NCBI RefSeq assembly: GCF_005117025.1
Contig: NZ_SWCO01000009.1
Span: forward strand, 62,001-126,000
Source of the DNA: Alteromonas portus
GTDB lineage: Bacteria; Pseudomonadota; Gammaproteobacteria; Enterobacterales; Alteromonadaceae
Reading direction: 5' to 3'
DNA: 64,000 nt
The position numbers and the translations under genes were made by a program. Below the pieces are notes generated by a model that saw only the letters and a list, made by a program, of their open reading frames with translations, had not been told where the DNA came from and made no database searches. Shown here piece after piece: positions 20,233 through 29,802 of this stretch; the first letter of the stretch is position 1; every line of letters starts with the position of its first letter.

Positions 20233-21468
20233 TTACCCGCCTTTTACCGCCGACATCATGTTCCACATTGGCGTAAATATGCCAAGCGCCAGTATCAATA
20301 CCATCACCGCAACAAAACCTATCAAAATAGGCTCAATTTTGGCTGTTAAGCTTTTTAGGTCGAAGTCCACTTCACGTTCGTAATAATCGGCGCTTTCTTC
20401 TAAAAGCGGTTCAAGTCGACCTGTTTCCTCTCCTACAGCAATCATCTGCAATACAAGTGTAGAAAACAGTTCGCTATTTTTCGAAACTCTCAGCAAACTT
20501 TCGCCCTTTTCTATGCCCTGACGCATTTCTTTAATGCGCATCTGCATGTGAGCGTTATCTACGGCATCTGCGGTTAACGATAACCCTGCGGTTAACGGCA
20601 CACCTGCGCGCAAGATCATAGAAAAACTTCGGCTATATCTTGAAAGTAATGATCGCTCAATAATACTCCCCACGACAGGCAACTTTAGTTTAAATTTGTC
20701 CCATTTAAGTCGTCCATTAGTCGAATTAACGTATTGTTTAGCCAAAAAAATTATTCCAATTAATACGATTAAGATTAACCACCAATAGTTAACAAAGAAG
20801 TTTGACGTGCCTATTAGCACGCGAGTCATGATGGGTAGTTCTGTGTCGAAACGCTCAAACATTTGAGTAAAAACGGGCACAACGAAAAGGTTTAAAATAA
20901 ACATCGCAATAGCGAGCGCTATTAGTACAAACGTGGGATATCGCAATGCCGATTTAATGCGCTTTCGCGTTTCTTGTTCACGCTCAAAATAAAGCGCCAG
21001 TTGTAAGAAAACATCGTCTAATTTACCGGTATTCTCTCCCACAACAACGACTGAAATAGTCAGGCGGGTAAAGATTTTTTCGTACTTGGTCATGGCGGAA
21101 GACAGGCTTCTACCCTGCTCAAGCTGGTCAGCGATATCTTTTAAAATTTCTTGAAAGCGCTTGTGTGAAGCATTTTCGCTTAACCCTCTTATTGCACGAA
21201 TAATAGGAATACCGGCTTTTAACAACGAGTACATTTGGCGAGAAAAGATGATCATTTCATCCAGTCCCACTTTAGGCTCAAAGAGACTCCCTATGGCAAA
21301 GCCATCATTAGCTTTCTCACCACTTGCCTTTTTAGTCTCTTGTATGGAAATCGGTATGATGTTTTTAGACAGTAGTGCCTGCGCAGCGGCTTGTGCTGAC
21401 GCTGCCTCAATAACCCCTTTTTGAGGGCCGCCTTGAGTCGATTTACCTGCATAAGTAAACTGAGGCAT
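20233..21468 (-). CDS. mshG: MSHA inner-membrane platform protein MshG
   Basis: The protein has 411 residues and is a GspF/PilC-type protein with two T2SSF repeats, each starting with an FSRQMYSLLKAG- or YSRSFSMILRAG-like block, and three or four membrane segments (about 170-190, 220-245, 380-405). It forms the rotor or platform in the inner membrane that couples the MshE ATPase to pilin extraction. It overlaps the mshE stop by one base. Confidence 0.92.
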   Translation of the reverse strand: MPQFTYAGKSTQGGPQKGVIEAASAQAAAQALLSKNIIPISIQETKKASGEKANDGFAIGSLFEPKVGLDEMIIFSRQMYSLLKAGIPIIRAIRGLSENASHKRFQEILKDIADQLEQGRSLSSAMTKYEKIFTRLTISVVVVGENTGKLDDVFLQLALYFEREQETRKRIKSALRYPTFVLIALAIAMFILNLFVVPVFTQMFERFDTELPIMTRVLIGTSNFFVNYWWLILIVLIGIIFLAKQYVNSTNGRLKWDKFKLKLPVVGSIIERSLLSRYSRSFSMILRAGVPLTAGLSLTADAVDNAHMQMRIKEMRQGIEKGESLLRVSKNSELFSTLVLQMIAVGEETGRLEPLLEESADYYEREVDFDLKSLTAKIEPILIGFVAVMVLILALGIFTPMWNMMSAVKGG

Positions 21469-23180
21469 TAGTGATTCACCACCTCAGGAACAAACTCCGC
21501 CACCTTGAATACTTCATCTAATGAAGTTTTCCCTTCGGCAGCATAATCCAAAGCCATGTGGGAAAGAGGAACAAAGTCTTTATTCGCTTTTGTCGCGTCG
21601 ACAAACCCCTGCGTATTGTCATCTCGTAGCGCTTCCATCATGTCTTCGTTCATTTCCAAGAACTCAAAAACACCAATACGCCCTTTGTAACCAGTATGGT
21701 TACAGCTATTGCAACCTCTCCCTTTATAAAACGCTGCATTTGCTAACTCTGGTTTTAAGAAACCTACCCATGCCTGCTCTTGCGCACTCGGTGGTCGCTC
21801 TTCTTTGCAGTTTTCACAAACCCGACGAACAAGACGCTGAGCCAAAACGCCACGTAGTGAGGTGGCAACGAGGTAGGGCGCTGCGCCCATATCGATAAGA
21901 CGGATGGCACTGGTGACCGAGTCGTTTGTGTGAAGTGTACTTAATACCAAGTGACCGGTTAGTGCGCCTCTAAGCCCTATCTCTACGGTTTCTTGGTCGC
22001 GCATCTCCCCCACCATGATAATGTCTGGGTCTTGACGTAACGTAGTACGCAAAATTGCAGCGAAATCGAGGCCTATTTTGGCATTCACTTGCACCTGGTT
22101 AATACGCGGTAGTCGATATTCGATAGGGTCTTCAGCGGTAATGATTTTTAAATCGGGTTTATTAAGTTCGCTTAGCGCGCCATAAAGCGTGGTGGTTTTA
22201 CCTGACCCCGTAGGCCCAGTTACCAATATCATACCGTGGGGCCGGTTTATGGCGGCGCGAAATTTTTCAGCCATTGCATCAGGCATACCCGTTTGGTCTA
22301 ACGTCAAAAGACCTGCTGATTGGTCTAATAAACGCATAACCACCGCTTCACCGTTAGCAACAGGCATAGTAGACACACGAACATCAAGCGTGTGCCCTTT
22401 CACTTTTATATTAAAACGCCCATCTTGGGGAATACGCTTTTCTGATATGTCCAAACCTGACATAAGCTTTAGTCTGAGCACCAGTGCCGAGGCAATTTTC
22501 ACCTGGTTTAGCGTGTTTTCTTGCAATACACCGTCTACACGCTGCCTGATTCGCAGGATATTTTCATCCGGCTCGATATGTATATCAGAAGCTCGAACCT
22601 GAACAGCATCTTCAAATATAGAGTGAAGTAACTTCACCACTGTTGCATCAGAGGTTGTATCGTCGAGTGCAGAGAGCTCAAAGTCTGCTTCATCTGCGTA
22701 TTCTTCGCCTAGCTTTTCCGCAAACGACGCAATGTCTTGCGTACGTCGATACACGGTATCAAAAGCTTCAAGAATTTGGTTTTCCTGCACAATCGCCAGT
22801 TCAATGTTACGGGGGGCCACTAGCGGCCCTAGCTGGTCTAGCCCACCTAAGTCTGTTGGGTCGCTCATTCCTAGCAACACTTCATCATCGTCAGCTTCGA
22901 GCACCAATGCGCGATAGCGCCTTGCATAGGTTTCAGGAATAAGCTGTGCTTGTTCAGGATCTATTCGGCGCTGTGTAATATCTAAAAACGGAATATTCAA
23001 CTGCTGTGCAAGGAAGCGAAGCAATTGAGGCTCGCCGATAAAACCCAGATCAATCAGCGTATCACCTAGTTTTCGCCCAGATGAACGCTGTGCCGATAGC
23101 GCGTTATCAAGCTGTTCGCTGGTGATAATATTTTCGTGAACTAATAAATCGCCGAGGCGCATCTTTAATCGAGGACGCAT
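21468..23180 (-). CDS. mshE: MSHA pilus extension ATPase MshE with c-di-GMP-binding N-domain
   Basis: The protein has 570 residues. Its N-terminal MshEN region (RLGDLLVHENIITSEQL, about 8-24, and a second RKLGDTLIDLGFI copy, about 36-48) is the domain through which Vibrio MshE binds c-di-GMP. The GspE-type motor core follows, with Walker A GPTGSGKT (322-329), Asp and His boxes, and a tetracysteine zinc site (CENC...CNSC, about 465-500). MshE powers pilus extension, and the MshEN repeats predict that c-di-GMP level controls piliation. The start overlaps the mshN stop (TAATG). Confidence 0.94.
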   Translation of the reverse strand: MRPRLKMRLGDLLVHENIITSEQLDNALSAQRSSGRKLGDTLIDLGFIGEPQLLRFLAQQLNIPFLDITQRRIDPEQAQLIPETYARRYRALVLEADDDEVLLGMSDPTDLGGLDQLGPLVAPRNIELAIVQENQILEAFDTVYRRTQDIASFAEKLGEEYADEADFELSALDDTTSDATVVKLLHSIFEDAVQVRASDIHIEPDENILRIRQRVDGVLQENTLNQVKIASALVLRLKLMSGLDISEKRIPQDGRFNIKVKGHTLDVRVSTMPVANGEAVVMRLLDQSAGLLTLDQTGMPDAMAEKFRAAINRPHGMILVTGPTGSGKTTTLYGALSELNKPDLKIITAEDPIEYRLPRINQVQVNAKIGLDFAAILRTTLRQDPDIIMVGEMRDQETVEIGLRGALTGHLVLSTLHTNDSVTSAIRLIDMGAAPYLVATSLRGVLAQRLVRRVCENCKEERPPSAQEQAWVGFLKPELANAAFYKGRGCNSCNHTGYKGRIGVFEFLEMNEDMMEALRDDNTQGFVDATKANKDFVPLSHMALDYAAEGKTSLDEVFKVAEFVPEVVNH

Positions 23181-24505
23181 TAAGGTTGCTCCTGTAAATC
23201 ATTTAGGCGGGAACTGGCATATTGCGATGACGTAGAAGAAAGGCCCCCTATCGCAAGCGCTCTGGAATATGAAGAAATAGCCAAGCGTTTGTCTTCCAAT
23301 GCATCGTAATTAACCCCCAGTGCCAGCCACCATTTTGCATTATTCGGTTGCAGTGATGTCATGGCGCTGAATGCCGAGATAGCTTGCGCTGGTTTATTAA
23401 TGGTTTGTGCTGAAGTTCCCTTTAATATGAGATAGTCGATACGTTTTTCAGCTAGCGCTTTTGCATCTAGACTCTCTGGCATTAAGTTCAACGCTTCTTC
23501 AAAACGGTTTTCTTGCACTAAAATTTTTGCCATTAGTTCACGCCACACTAAAGACTCTGGGGACAGCACGACCCCTTCGGATAGCACTTGTAGTGCCTGT
23601 AAATTGTTGTTCTGCCCAAAGTAAAGCCCCGCGAGTTGTTTGCGAGCCTCGATGTTTTGTGGGTAAGTAGACAACGCAAGAGTGAAGTTCTTTTGTGCGT
23701 CTTCGAACATGCCAAAATTGTAGGCTTTCAGTCCAGCTTCCAGATGAGCATTACTTTGCTGCTGAGGCGATTTAGCCGCGACTTCCACCGCGGGCTTACG
23801 TGAAATTATGCTACCCGATGACGCCTCTTTTATTCCGTCACTTGTTTTACTGGTAGTTTGCTGCTGTTTCTTACTCGGCATTGAAACCGGCGAAGCCTCT
23901 TCTATAGAGCGAGCCCGCTCACTTTCAATAGTTTGCGCTTGAAGCGTTGTGACCTTAGAGGCTGAGTTTGAAACTGCGCTTTCAACAACTTGTGATTCTG
24001 TATTTTGACGTGAATTTAACGTGTTCTTCTCTTGTGTTTGTTGACGATATTCAGCCTCATCATCAGCTACCGTTTCATCAACGCTATTAAAGACTAATTC
24101 GGCCACATCAGAGGGCACTTCTTGATTGGCCATATCTTGCTCTGATAATGGTGTAGACTGCATCCCCTCAAGCAGAACCGAGTCGCTATTTTCACTCTGC
24201 ACTTCGGCGCTTTCATTGGCTGATTGAGTTAATGAAGTAGGCTCTTTTGATAAGTTCGTTTTGGTGCTTGGTGTATCATTTTGTACAGTACCTTTTGCAC
24301 TATCGGCTACCACCAATTCACTGCTGTCATAGCTATCTACAAGTGCACTAAACAAAAACCATCCAATAAGCCCTAGTGCGATTAAACCAATCAGCATTTT
24401 AGGCCACAGTGGGCGACTTGCTACTTGAACCGTAGGCGGCAACCCGAAGTCTTCACTTTGATTTCTTTCATCAAGCGATTTTAGCGCGTCATTTAAAATG
24501 CTCAT
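23180..24505 (-). CDS. mshN: MSHA biogenesis protein MshN (TPR)
   Basis: The protein has 441 residues: a short cytoplasmic start (MSILNDALKSLDERN), a membrane helix (about 36-52), a long Ser/Glu/Thr-rich linker (about 55-240), and C-terminal TPR repeats (about 245-430). MshN is the TPR component of the pilus machine, probably contacting the secretin MshL through MshM. It overlaps mshM by 4 bases. Confidence 0.87.
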   Translation of the reverse strand: MSILNDALKSLDERNQSEDFGLPPTVQVASRPLWPKMLIGLIALGLIGWFLFSALVDSYDSSELVVADSAKGTVQNDTPSTKTNLSKEPTSLTQSANESAEVQSENSDSVLLEGMQSTPLSEQDMANQEVPSDVAELVFNSVDETVADDEAEYRQQTQEKNTLNSRQNTESQVVESAVSNSASKVTTLQAQTIESERARSIEEASPVSMPSKKQQQTTSKTSDGIKEASSGSIISRKPAVEVAAKSPQQQSNAHLEAGLKAYNFGMFEDAQKNFTLALSTYPQNIEARKQLAGLYFGQNNNLQALQVLSEGVVLSPESLVWRELMAKILVQENRFEEALNLMPESLDAKALAEKRIDYLILKGTSAQTINKPAQAISAFSAMTSLQPNNAKWWLALGVNYDALEDKRLAISSYSRALAIGGLSSTSSQYASSRLNDLQEQP

Positions 24506-25407
24506 AAACCTGGCGTTCCGTAAAAATGAAGCACGCTCGCTACAGCAAGCACCGCGATAGATAAAATAACGATACTTTGTCTGGGTACCAATCGACGCTT
24601 ACAGTCATCGGTATCAAACACCGCATTTACTGTATGTTGCCAATTTGCTGATTCCTTGCCCTGACCGTAAGCACGAAGCAAAATTTTGTGGCAAACGATG
24701 TTGACTAACCGCGGAGTTCCACGGGTTACCAATGCAATAAATGCACGTAAACCTTTTGAGATTAACTGCTCGCTGCCCCCGGCAGTGGTTAGTCTGTGCC
24801 CTATGTAATAGTCCACTTCTGCAGAGGTCATGTTACGCAGTGTGTAGGAAAAACTAATGCGCTGGCGGATTTGTCTAACTTTTGGATTCGATAAGTTATT
24901 GTCTAGTTCGGGCTGACCGAACAAGACGATTTGAAGTAATTTACTTTTTTCTGTTTCTAAGTTGCTAAACAAGCGCAGCATTTCAAGCGCATCCCAGCTT
25001 AGCGACTGCGCTTCATCGATGATCAGTACCGCTTGGCGCCCTTCCTTTTTCAGCGTTAAAAGCTTATTTTCGATAGCACTGTGCAACCCCTGCTGCGGCA
25101 CAGTTTCTTTACCAGTATCGATACCTAACTCATTGGCAAATGCTATACGCAACTCGTCGGGCGTCAGGTATGGGTTTGGCAGATAACAGGCGACAAACTT
25201 ATCTGAAAGGTGGTTTATCAGTTTGCGGCACAAAAGGGTTTTGCCTGTACCCACCTCGCCTGTCACTTTTATAAACCCTTCAGACATACTTAGCGCAGAC
25301 AATATCACTTTCAACGCTTCGTTATGTGGCGCTAGCGCACAAAAGAAATCCGTATTCGGCGTAAGCGAAAACGGCATTTCTGTGAAGTGATAAAAGCCTT
25401 GGTACAT
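24502..25407 (-). CDS. mshM: MSHA biogenesis ATPase MshM (ExeA-like)
   Basis: The protein has 301 residues and is an AAA+ ATPase of the ExeA/GspA class, with Walker A GEVGTGKT (about 50-57), Walker B LIIDEAQSL (about 128-136), and a C-terminal membrane helix (about 278-298). It begins MYQGFYHFTEMPFSLTPNTDFF, close to the ExeA start. ExeA helps insert or assemble the secretin, so MshM probably does this for MshL. It begins 2 bases after mshL ends. Confidence 0.88.
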   Translation of the reverse strand: MYQGFYHFTEMPFSLTPNTDFFCALAPHNEALKVILSALSMSEGFIKVTGEVGTGKTLLCRKLINHLSDKFVACYLPNPYLTPDELRIAFANELGIDTGKETVPQQGLHSAIENKLLTLKKEGRQAVLIIDEAQSLSWDALEMLRLFSNLETEKSKLLQIVLFGQPELDNNLSNPKVRQIRQRISFSYTLRNMTSAEVDYYIGHRLTTAGGSEQLISKGLRAFIALVTRGTPRLVNIVCHKILLRAYGQGKESANWQHTVNAVFDTDDCKRRLVPRQSIVILSIAVLAVASVLHFYGTPGL

Positions 25408-25409
25408 AA

Positions 25410-27164
25410 CTAGTTTCTATACCATTGGTCAAGTAGAGACTGAGTGCGAAGGCGTTGTTTTTCCCACGTATCAGGCTGTACCACAGAAGGGCGAATAAGG
25501 ATGACTAGTTCGCGCTTGCTCTGGGTTTTCGCTTTGTTCTTAAACGCATTACCGATAATCGGTATATCCCCTAACAACGGAGTTTTAGACTCTTGCTCGC
25601 TGGTAACTGTTTCCATTAAACCGCCAATCACCACAATTTCACCGTCGCGGGCGCGTATCACGGTGTCTGATTCGCGAATATTACTTTGCGCAAGCGGTAA
25701 CAATATTTGTTGATCACCTACTTGGATAACCTTTGTCTGCTCCGCCGTTTCGGTTACAGACGGGTGAACATGCAGTATCACAGAACCACTTCTGTCTATT
25801 TGTGGTGTTACATCCAAAGCAATACCAGAGAAGAAGGGCGTGAGTTCGATGTCATTTTCATTTTCAGTACTTGTTGTACTTTGATCTTCACTAGTAGAAA
25901 CGTCTGTAACGAAGTATTCGTCTTGCCCTACTTTAATCACCGCTTTCTGGTTGTTAGTAACCGTTACACGAGGGTTACTAAGCATTTGTACGTCACCCTG
26001 GGTTTGCAGCATATTAATAACACCATCAAAGTCGCCTCGGGATATGCGCAACGTTGATACCCCCCCGATATCGGTAGAGATAGTATTGCCAATTGCATTT
26101 ACTGCATTAATAGCGGGGTCTATACCGGCTGCGGTGTTTGCGGCAAAATTAGAAGCAAGTGCGCCGCCACTAAATCCAAAATTTAGACTACCTGTTAAGC
26201 CGCTTGCTATTCGATCCCATCTAACGCCCTGTTGATAGCCATCGTTAAGTGTGACCTCAATTATACGTGCCTCAAGCACTACCTGGCGTTGCAGGCTTTC
26301 TTGGCTCTGATTCAAGAAATCTTTGACCACGGCAATTTCGCTTGGCAGCGCTCGAACCGTCACTAACCCGGCCTGCGGTGAAACCACAACCTGACGGCCT
26401 TCAGTGGGTGACACCAGTACTTTTAACGCTTCTTTCAAGTCACTCCAAAAGTCATTTTCACTGGTGGTTTGAATGTTTGAACCGTTTAGCTGCTGTATAT
26501 TGTTACCGCCAAGACCACCTTGGCCACCAAAACCACCCTGACCGCCCAGAGCGTTACCACTGATATTATTGTTACCGTTAATACCGCCGTTGTTACCGCC
26601 GTTATTTTGATCTTGCTCGCTAACGCCACCCGCTATAACGCTTACGTTCGATACGCCAAAACGCTTGATCATAAGGAAGTTTACTGGGATAGATTCTGTC
26701 TTTAATTGAGACGGCATAACCTGGATGACCTTACCTTCTAAAAATACATCCAGCGGATACATTCTAGAAATAATCGTAAGCACGTCATCAAGCGCTACGT
26801 CTTTAAGCGTTAAGCTGATTTGCCCTGACACAGCTGGGTGTACGGCCACGCTATAAGGCGTATCTTCCACTAGCGCATCAAAGAAAGGGCGAACATCTAC
26901 ATTGTTGGCAGATACTGCGAACATTTTCTGAGAGGTAGGAGCCGGTAGCGATTGATAACGCGCTACTTCTGACAGCAGCTCTTGGTTTAACTGTGGCGGA
27001 GGTGTGGGCTTGCTAACTGGCACATTCTGCGAACGGTTGAGTTCGTCGCGAATATGTGGCTTAACTTCCTCGCCAACACCATAGGTTTGACAACCCGCGA
27101 TAACAAACGCCGCAGCTAGGACCAGTGCGTTAGAAATAAGGCTATTTTTTAATTTCATATGCAT
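25410..27164 (-). CDS. mshL: MSHA outer-membrane secretin MshL
   Basis: The protein has 584 residues, with a lipoprotein signal (lipobox VIAGC, Cys about 25) and N-domains that include a secretin short domain. A Gly/Asn-rich insert (about 187-230) precedes the GspD-type secretin core (VTVTNNQKAVIKVG, then TPLLGDIPIIGNAFK). It forms the outer-membrane pore for the pilus. Two start codons six bases apart are possible (27164 or 27158). It overlaps mshK by 17 or 23 bases, so it is co-translated. Confidence 0.92.
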   Translation of the reverse strand: MHMKLKNSLISNALVLAAAFVIAGCQTYGVGEEVKPHIRDELNRSQNVPVSKPTPPPQLNQELLSEVARYQSLPAPTSQKMFAVSANNVDVRPFFDALVEDTPYSVAVHPAVSGQISLTLKDVALDDVLTIISRMYPLDVFLEGKVIQVMPSQLKTESIPVNFLMIKRFGVSNVSVIAGGVSEQDQNNGGNNGGINGNNNISGNALGGQGGFGGQGGLGGNNIQQLNGSNIQTTSENDFWSDLKEALKVLVSPTEGRQVVVSPQAGLVTVRALPSEIAVVKDFLNQSQESLQRQVVLEARIIEVTLNDGYQQGVRWDRIASGLTGSLNFGFSGGALASNFAANTAAGIDPAINAVNAIGNTISTDIGGVSTLRISRGDFDGVINMLQTQGDVQMLSNPRVTVTNNQKAVIKVGQDEYFVTDVSTSEDQSTTSTENENDIELTPFFSGIALDVTPQIDRSGSVILHVHPSVTETAEQTKVIQVGDQQILLPLAQSNIRESDTVIRARDGEIVVIGGLMETVTSEQESKTPLLGDIPIIGNAFKNKAKTQSKRELVILIRPSVVQPDTWEKQRLRTQSLLDQWYRN

Positions 27165-27471
27165 ACATTCTTAGTATTTTCTGCTGACGACCGTCAGTTA
27201 TAATCACGTGTTTAGGGTGAATTTTAGACACAGTGAACTCGTTGAGCGTGTCACCCTCTCGATAAGATTTGCCAGAGATAATTGCGCTGTACCCAGAGCT
27301 TCGTTTGAAAATTGACTGCAACGCCAACTCGCCATCAACAAGATTACTCTCGCTTGCACTTATTCCTTTGACCAGAGCAGGTTTGGTTGGGTCGACTGCA
27401 GCAACTGCAGGCGTTAAAGCGCTCCCCATCACCACCAAACTTAGAACAACGAACTTCATAACGTTACCCAT
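27142..27471 (-). CDS. mshK: MSHA biogenesis protein MshK
   Basis: The protein has 109 residues with an N-terminal signal peptide (about 1-24). The small domain with ...SYREGDTLNEFTVSKI... and IITDGRQQKILR resembles PilP/GspC-like pilotin-associated proteins. MshK should link the inner-membrane MshI2/MshJ complex to the secretin MshL. It lies 5 bases after mshJ. Confidence 0.82.
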   Translation of the reverse strand: MGNVMKFVVLSLVVMGSALTPAVAAVDPTKPALVKGISASESNLVDGELALQSIFKRSSGYSAIISGKSYREGDTLNEFTVSKIHPKHVIITDGRQQKILRMYAYEIKK

Positions 27472-27476
27472 TCTCC

Positions 27477-28124
27477 TTAAAGCGAAATGAAAGTTGCATT
27501 ATTACTTACTGTCGCTAACCCTAACGTAAGTGATGCATTGGGATACTCGTCAACGTTATAAGCAAAGTCAGTTACTATGACTTTTTCAGGTGCGGCTTGA
27601 AGACGCGCTAGATAACTGCGCAAATCGAAATAACTTCCTTCGATAATTAAGCGCATATTGTGGCGGTAAAACGATGCACTCTGCGATTCACCGTCACCAA
27701 ATCGAATGATTTGAGTAGGCTCTACATTGAAGTTAACTAAACGTACGTTATTTTCTTCATTTAAAAGCGTCATTAGCAGCTCAGGCATTCTGTCTGCAGC
27801 CACGAAACCTTCATTCAACGAAAGCAGTGCATTGTCGACATCCAACAACGCTTTTCTTGCGCTATCCAGTTCCTGTTGCATACGCTGAGTGTAGTCAACG
27901 GTTAGTGCTTGTTGAATCGCGTCGCGTTGAATAACCAGTGCTTTGTATTCACTTTCTTTTCGAGTAAGGGTTTTATCTGCACCAGACATGCCATCTAGCG
28001 CGGGCGATATGCCGAACCAGAAAAACAAGTAAACAATAAGACCAAAGCTCACCCACAAGATAAGCTGCTTTTCTCTCTTTTCTAATGCAGAGAACTTATC
28101 AGAGAGCTGTTGATACTGATTCAT
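27477..28124 (-). CDS. mshJ: MSHA biogenesis protein MshJ (PilO-like)
   Basis: The start is taken at the ATG at 28124 (MNQYQQLSDKF...), which has AAGGGGAAG upstream; the longer form to 28139 starts further into mshI2. The product has 215 residues, with a membrane helix (about 23-42), a coiled coil, and a ferredoxin-like C-terminal half, as in PilO. It should pair with MshI2 as an alignment-complex dimer. It overlaps mshI2 by 26 bases. Confidence 0.85.
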   Translation of the reverse strand: MNQYQQLSDKFSALEKREKQLILWVSFGLIVYLFFWFGISPALDGMSGADKTLTRKESEYKALVIQRDAIQQALTVDYTQRMQQELDSARKALLDVDNALLSLNEGFVAADRMPELLMTLLNEENNVRLVNFNVEPTQIIRFGDGESQSASFYRHNMRLIIEGSYFDLRSYLARLQAAPEKVIVTDFAYNVDEYPNASLTLGLATVSNNATFISL

Positions 28125-28725
28125 CAGCTTCCCCTTCAAAATCGGTTGATAGTAAAAATTGCTTCACGCTTTCATCCCCGTCCACTTCGTCAAACTTCAC
28201 TGACGAGAATGACTTGCCTTGGAAGAAAGGTGACTGCTGCAATTTTTTAAGCCAAACAGGTATCGACGACGGTGCTATCGTTTGCCCCGACAGGCGAATT
28301 TTCTGGGTGTCTATATTGATGCTAGTAAGCCAAAGATTTTGGTTGTGATAATCAGCTAAATCGTCCATCACTTCGCCATACTTGGTTGCGTCAAAAGACA
28401 GCTCTCCACTTTCTAAATAGGCAAGCAACTGCTTTCTGTTTTGAATCTTGGCATTCACTTGCTCAAGCTGCTGTTGCAGCGTTTTGGTATCTCGTTTTTT
28501 CTCTAGCGCGTTATTAAGCGCTTTAATTTCGTTATTAATTTGAGTAGTTAACGCCGTTTGCTGCTGTATTTTTTCTTGCTTCGAGGTTAAAAGCACGTTT
28601 AAAGCAACAACAGCAATAAGCATTACGCCAAACGCTAAGCCGTTCACCCACAACACTTTTGATAAAGGTAAGCGCTCTTTTTTCGGCTTAAGAGACGGAT
28701 GGTAAAGATTTATGGAACGTTTCAC
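28099..28725 (-). CDS. mshI2: MSHA biogenesis protein MshI2 (PilN-like)
   Basis: The start is a GTG at 28725 overlapping the mshI stop by 4 bases (GTGA), giving VKRSINLYHPSLKP..., the cytoplasmic PilN-type N-terminus that binds the PilM-like partner. The product has 208 residues, with one membrane helix (about 27-50) followed by a coiled coil (about 50-110). A longer reading to 28773 would lie inside mshI. The split of MshI into two genes is as in Shewanella; naming follows that. Confidence 0.83.
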   Translation of the reverse strand: MKRSINLYHPSLKPKKERLPLSKVLWVNGLAFGVMLIAVVALNVLLTSKQEKIQQQTALTTQINNEIKALNNALEKKRDTKTLQQQLEQVNAKIQNRKQLLAYLESGELSFDATKYGEVMDDLADYHNQNLWLTSINIDTQKIRLSGQTIAPSSIPVWLKKLQQSPFFQGKSFSSVKFDEVDGDESVKQFLLSTDFEGEADESVSTAL

Positions 28726-29636
28726 TGTACATCCCTCGCGGCAACAAGCGCACTTGCCAAAGCAAAGTGACAAGTGGAGTCGACAACGTCAGCTAAATCA
28801 AGCTGCGGAACAAGTACATTCATTGCCGCAGGCTGGAAGGGCTTTAAACGTTCTATGACAGGTTCGCAATCGAACTGTGTTCTAAATAAGATCTCTTTAA
28901 GCGGCGGTTGTTTTAACTGTGATTCATAGAAATCCATTGAACGTTGGATTTCTAGACCAAGCATATCGCTTAACTGTGCTAAATCTTGTTGCGCATTGGC
29001 TTTGTTCACGAAGCCTCGTAAACGTCGTGATAACCAAATTGCACGAGAACGTACAATCATTAGAAACGGTTCGCTATTGGGCTCTTGAATAATCAGTAAT
29101 CGCGCGTAATCATCGTCTGGCACCATTTCTGTTGCCAAGACTTCTTTGGCATGAATATGGGTAAGCTTAACGTTTTTCGCTTTTTCCATACTTTGCACTA
29201 AAGCAGAAAGTGGCGACTTTTCCGCGGCAAATACATCAATTTTCTTTCCGCCAGTTCTTGTTTGTACCGGGTAATCAACATAGTCCAAGACAATATTGTC
29301 TGAGTTAAAAGGTACAAGTTCACCTAGCGTCCAAGGCAATGCGGTAGTGATATCCTCATCTGGTAAATCAGGCTTTTCTACCTGCACCATGTGATACATA
29401 TCTTGCGAAAGCACAACAGACACCCGACACCCTTCTTTTTCAAAATCACGCAATGCGTTGCAAACTTGCTTTTCGAAAGGTTGGCGATTGTCAAAAGGAA
29501 CAGAGGTTACAGAACTTAAAACATAGCCACTGTCGCCATGACTAATAGCGGTAATATGCAGTTCTTTCGCACTCACAGAAACACCAACTGTGGGCGATGC
29601 AACGTTCTTCTGAGATGAGAATAAGCCAGATAGCAT
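28722..29636 (-). CDS. mshI: MSHA biogenesis protein MshI (PilM-like)
   Basis: The protein has 304 residues and is cytoplasmic, with an actin-like PilM/GspL-type fold (begins MLSGLFSSQKN...VGVSVSAKELHITAI). It should bind the N-terminus of MshI2 and the ATPase MshE. It is the first gene of the long MSHA operon, and the promoter should be in the 166 bases upstream. No mshH (CsrD-type) gene precedes it, unlike in Vibrio cholerae. Confidence 0.85.
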   Translation of the reverse strand: MLSGLFSSQKNVASPTVGVSVSAKELHITAISHGDSGYVLSSVTSVPFDNRQPFEKQVCNALRDFEKEGCRVSVVLSQDMYHMVQVEKPDLPDEDITTALPWTLGELVPFNSDNIVLDYVDYPVQTRTGGKKIDVFAAEKSPLSALVQSMEKAKNVKLTHIHAKEVLATEMVPDDDYARLLIIQEPNSEPFLMIVRSRAIWLSRRLRGFVNKANAQQDLAQLSDMLGLEIQRSMDFYESQLKQPPLKEILFRTQFDCEPVIERLKPFQPAAMNVLVPQLDLADVVDSTCHFALASALVAARDVQ

Positions 29637-29802
29637 ATGTCTACTTAATTCGTTAGTGTCGAGTATTATCTTATTATCAACAATACCTTAAGGTGCCAGA
29701 TTGTGACATGGCGCTAACTCAAAAGTAGACTAATTATCTAAATAGAACAAATACCTACATAGGGGAATATTTATATTAATATGTATGGATATGAAGACCT
29801 TA

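Noticed and set aside
26520..26640. Gly/Asn-rich repeat in mshL as a mobile or tandem-repeat element
   Set aside because: The repeats stay in the mshL frame and such linkers are usual in secretins; there is no sign of slippage.
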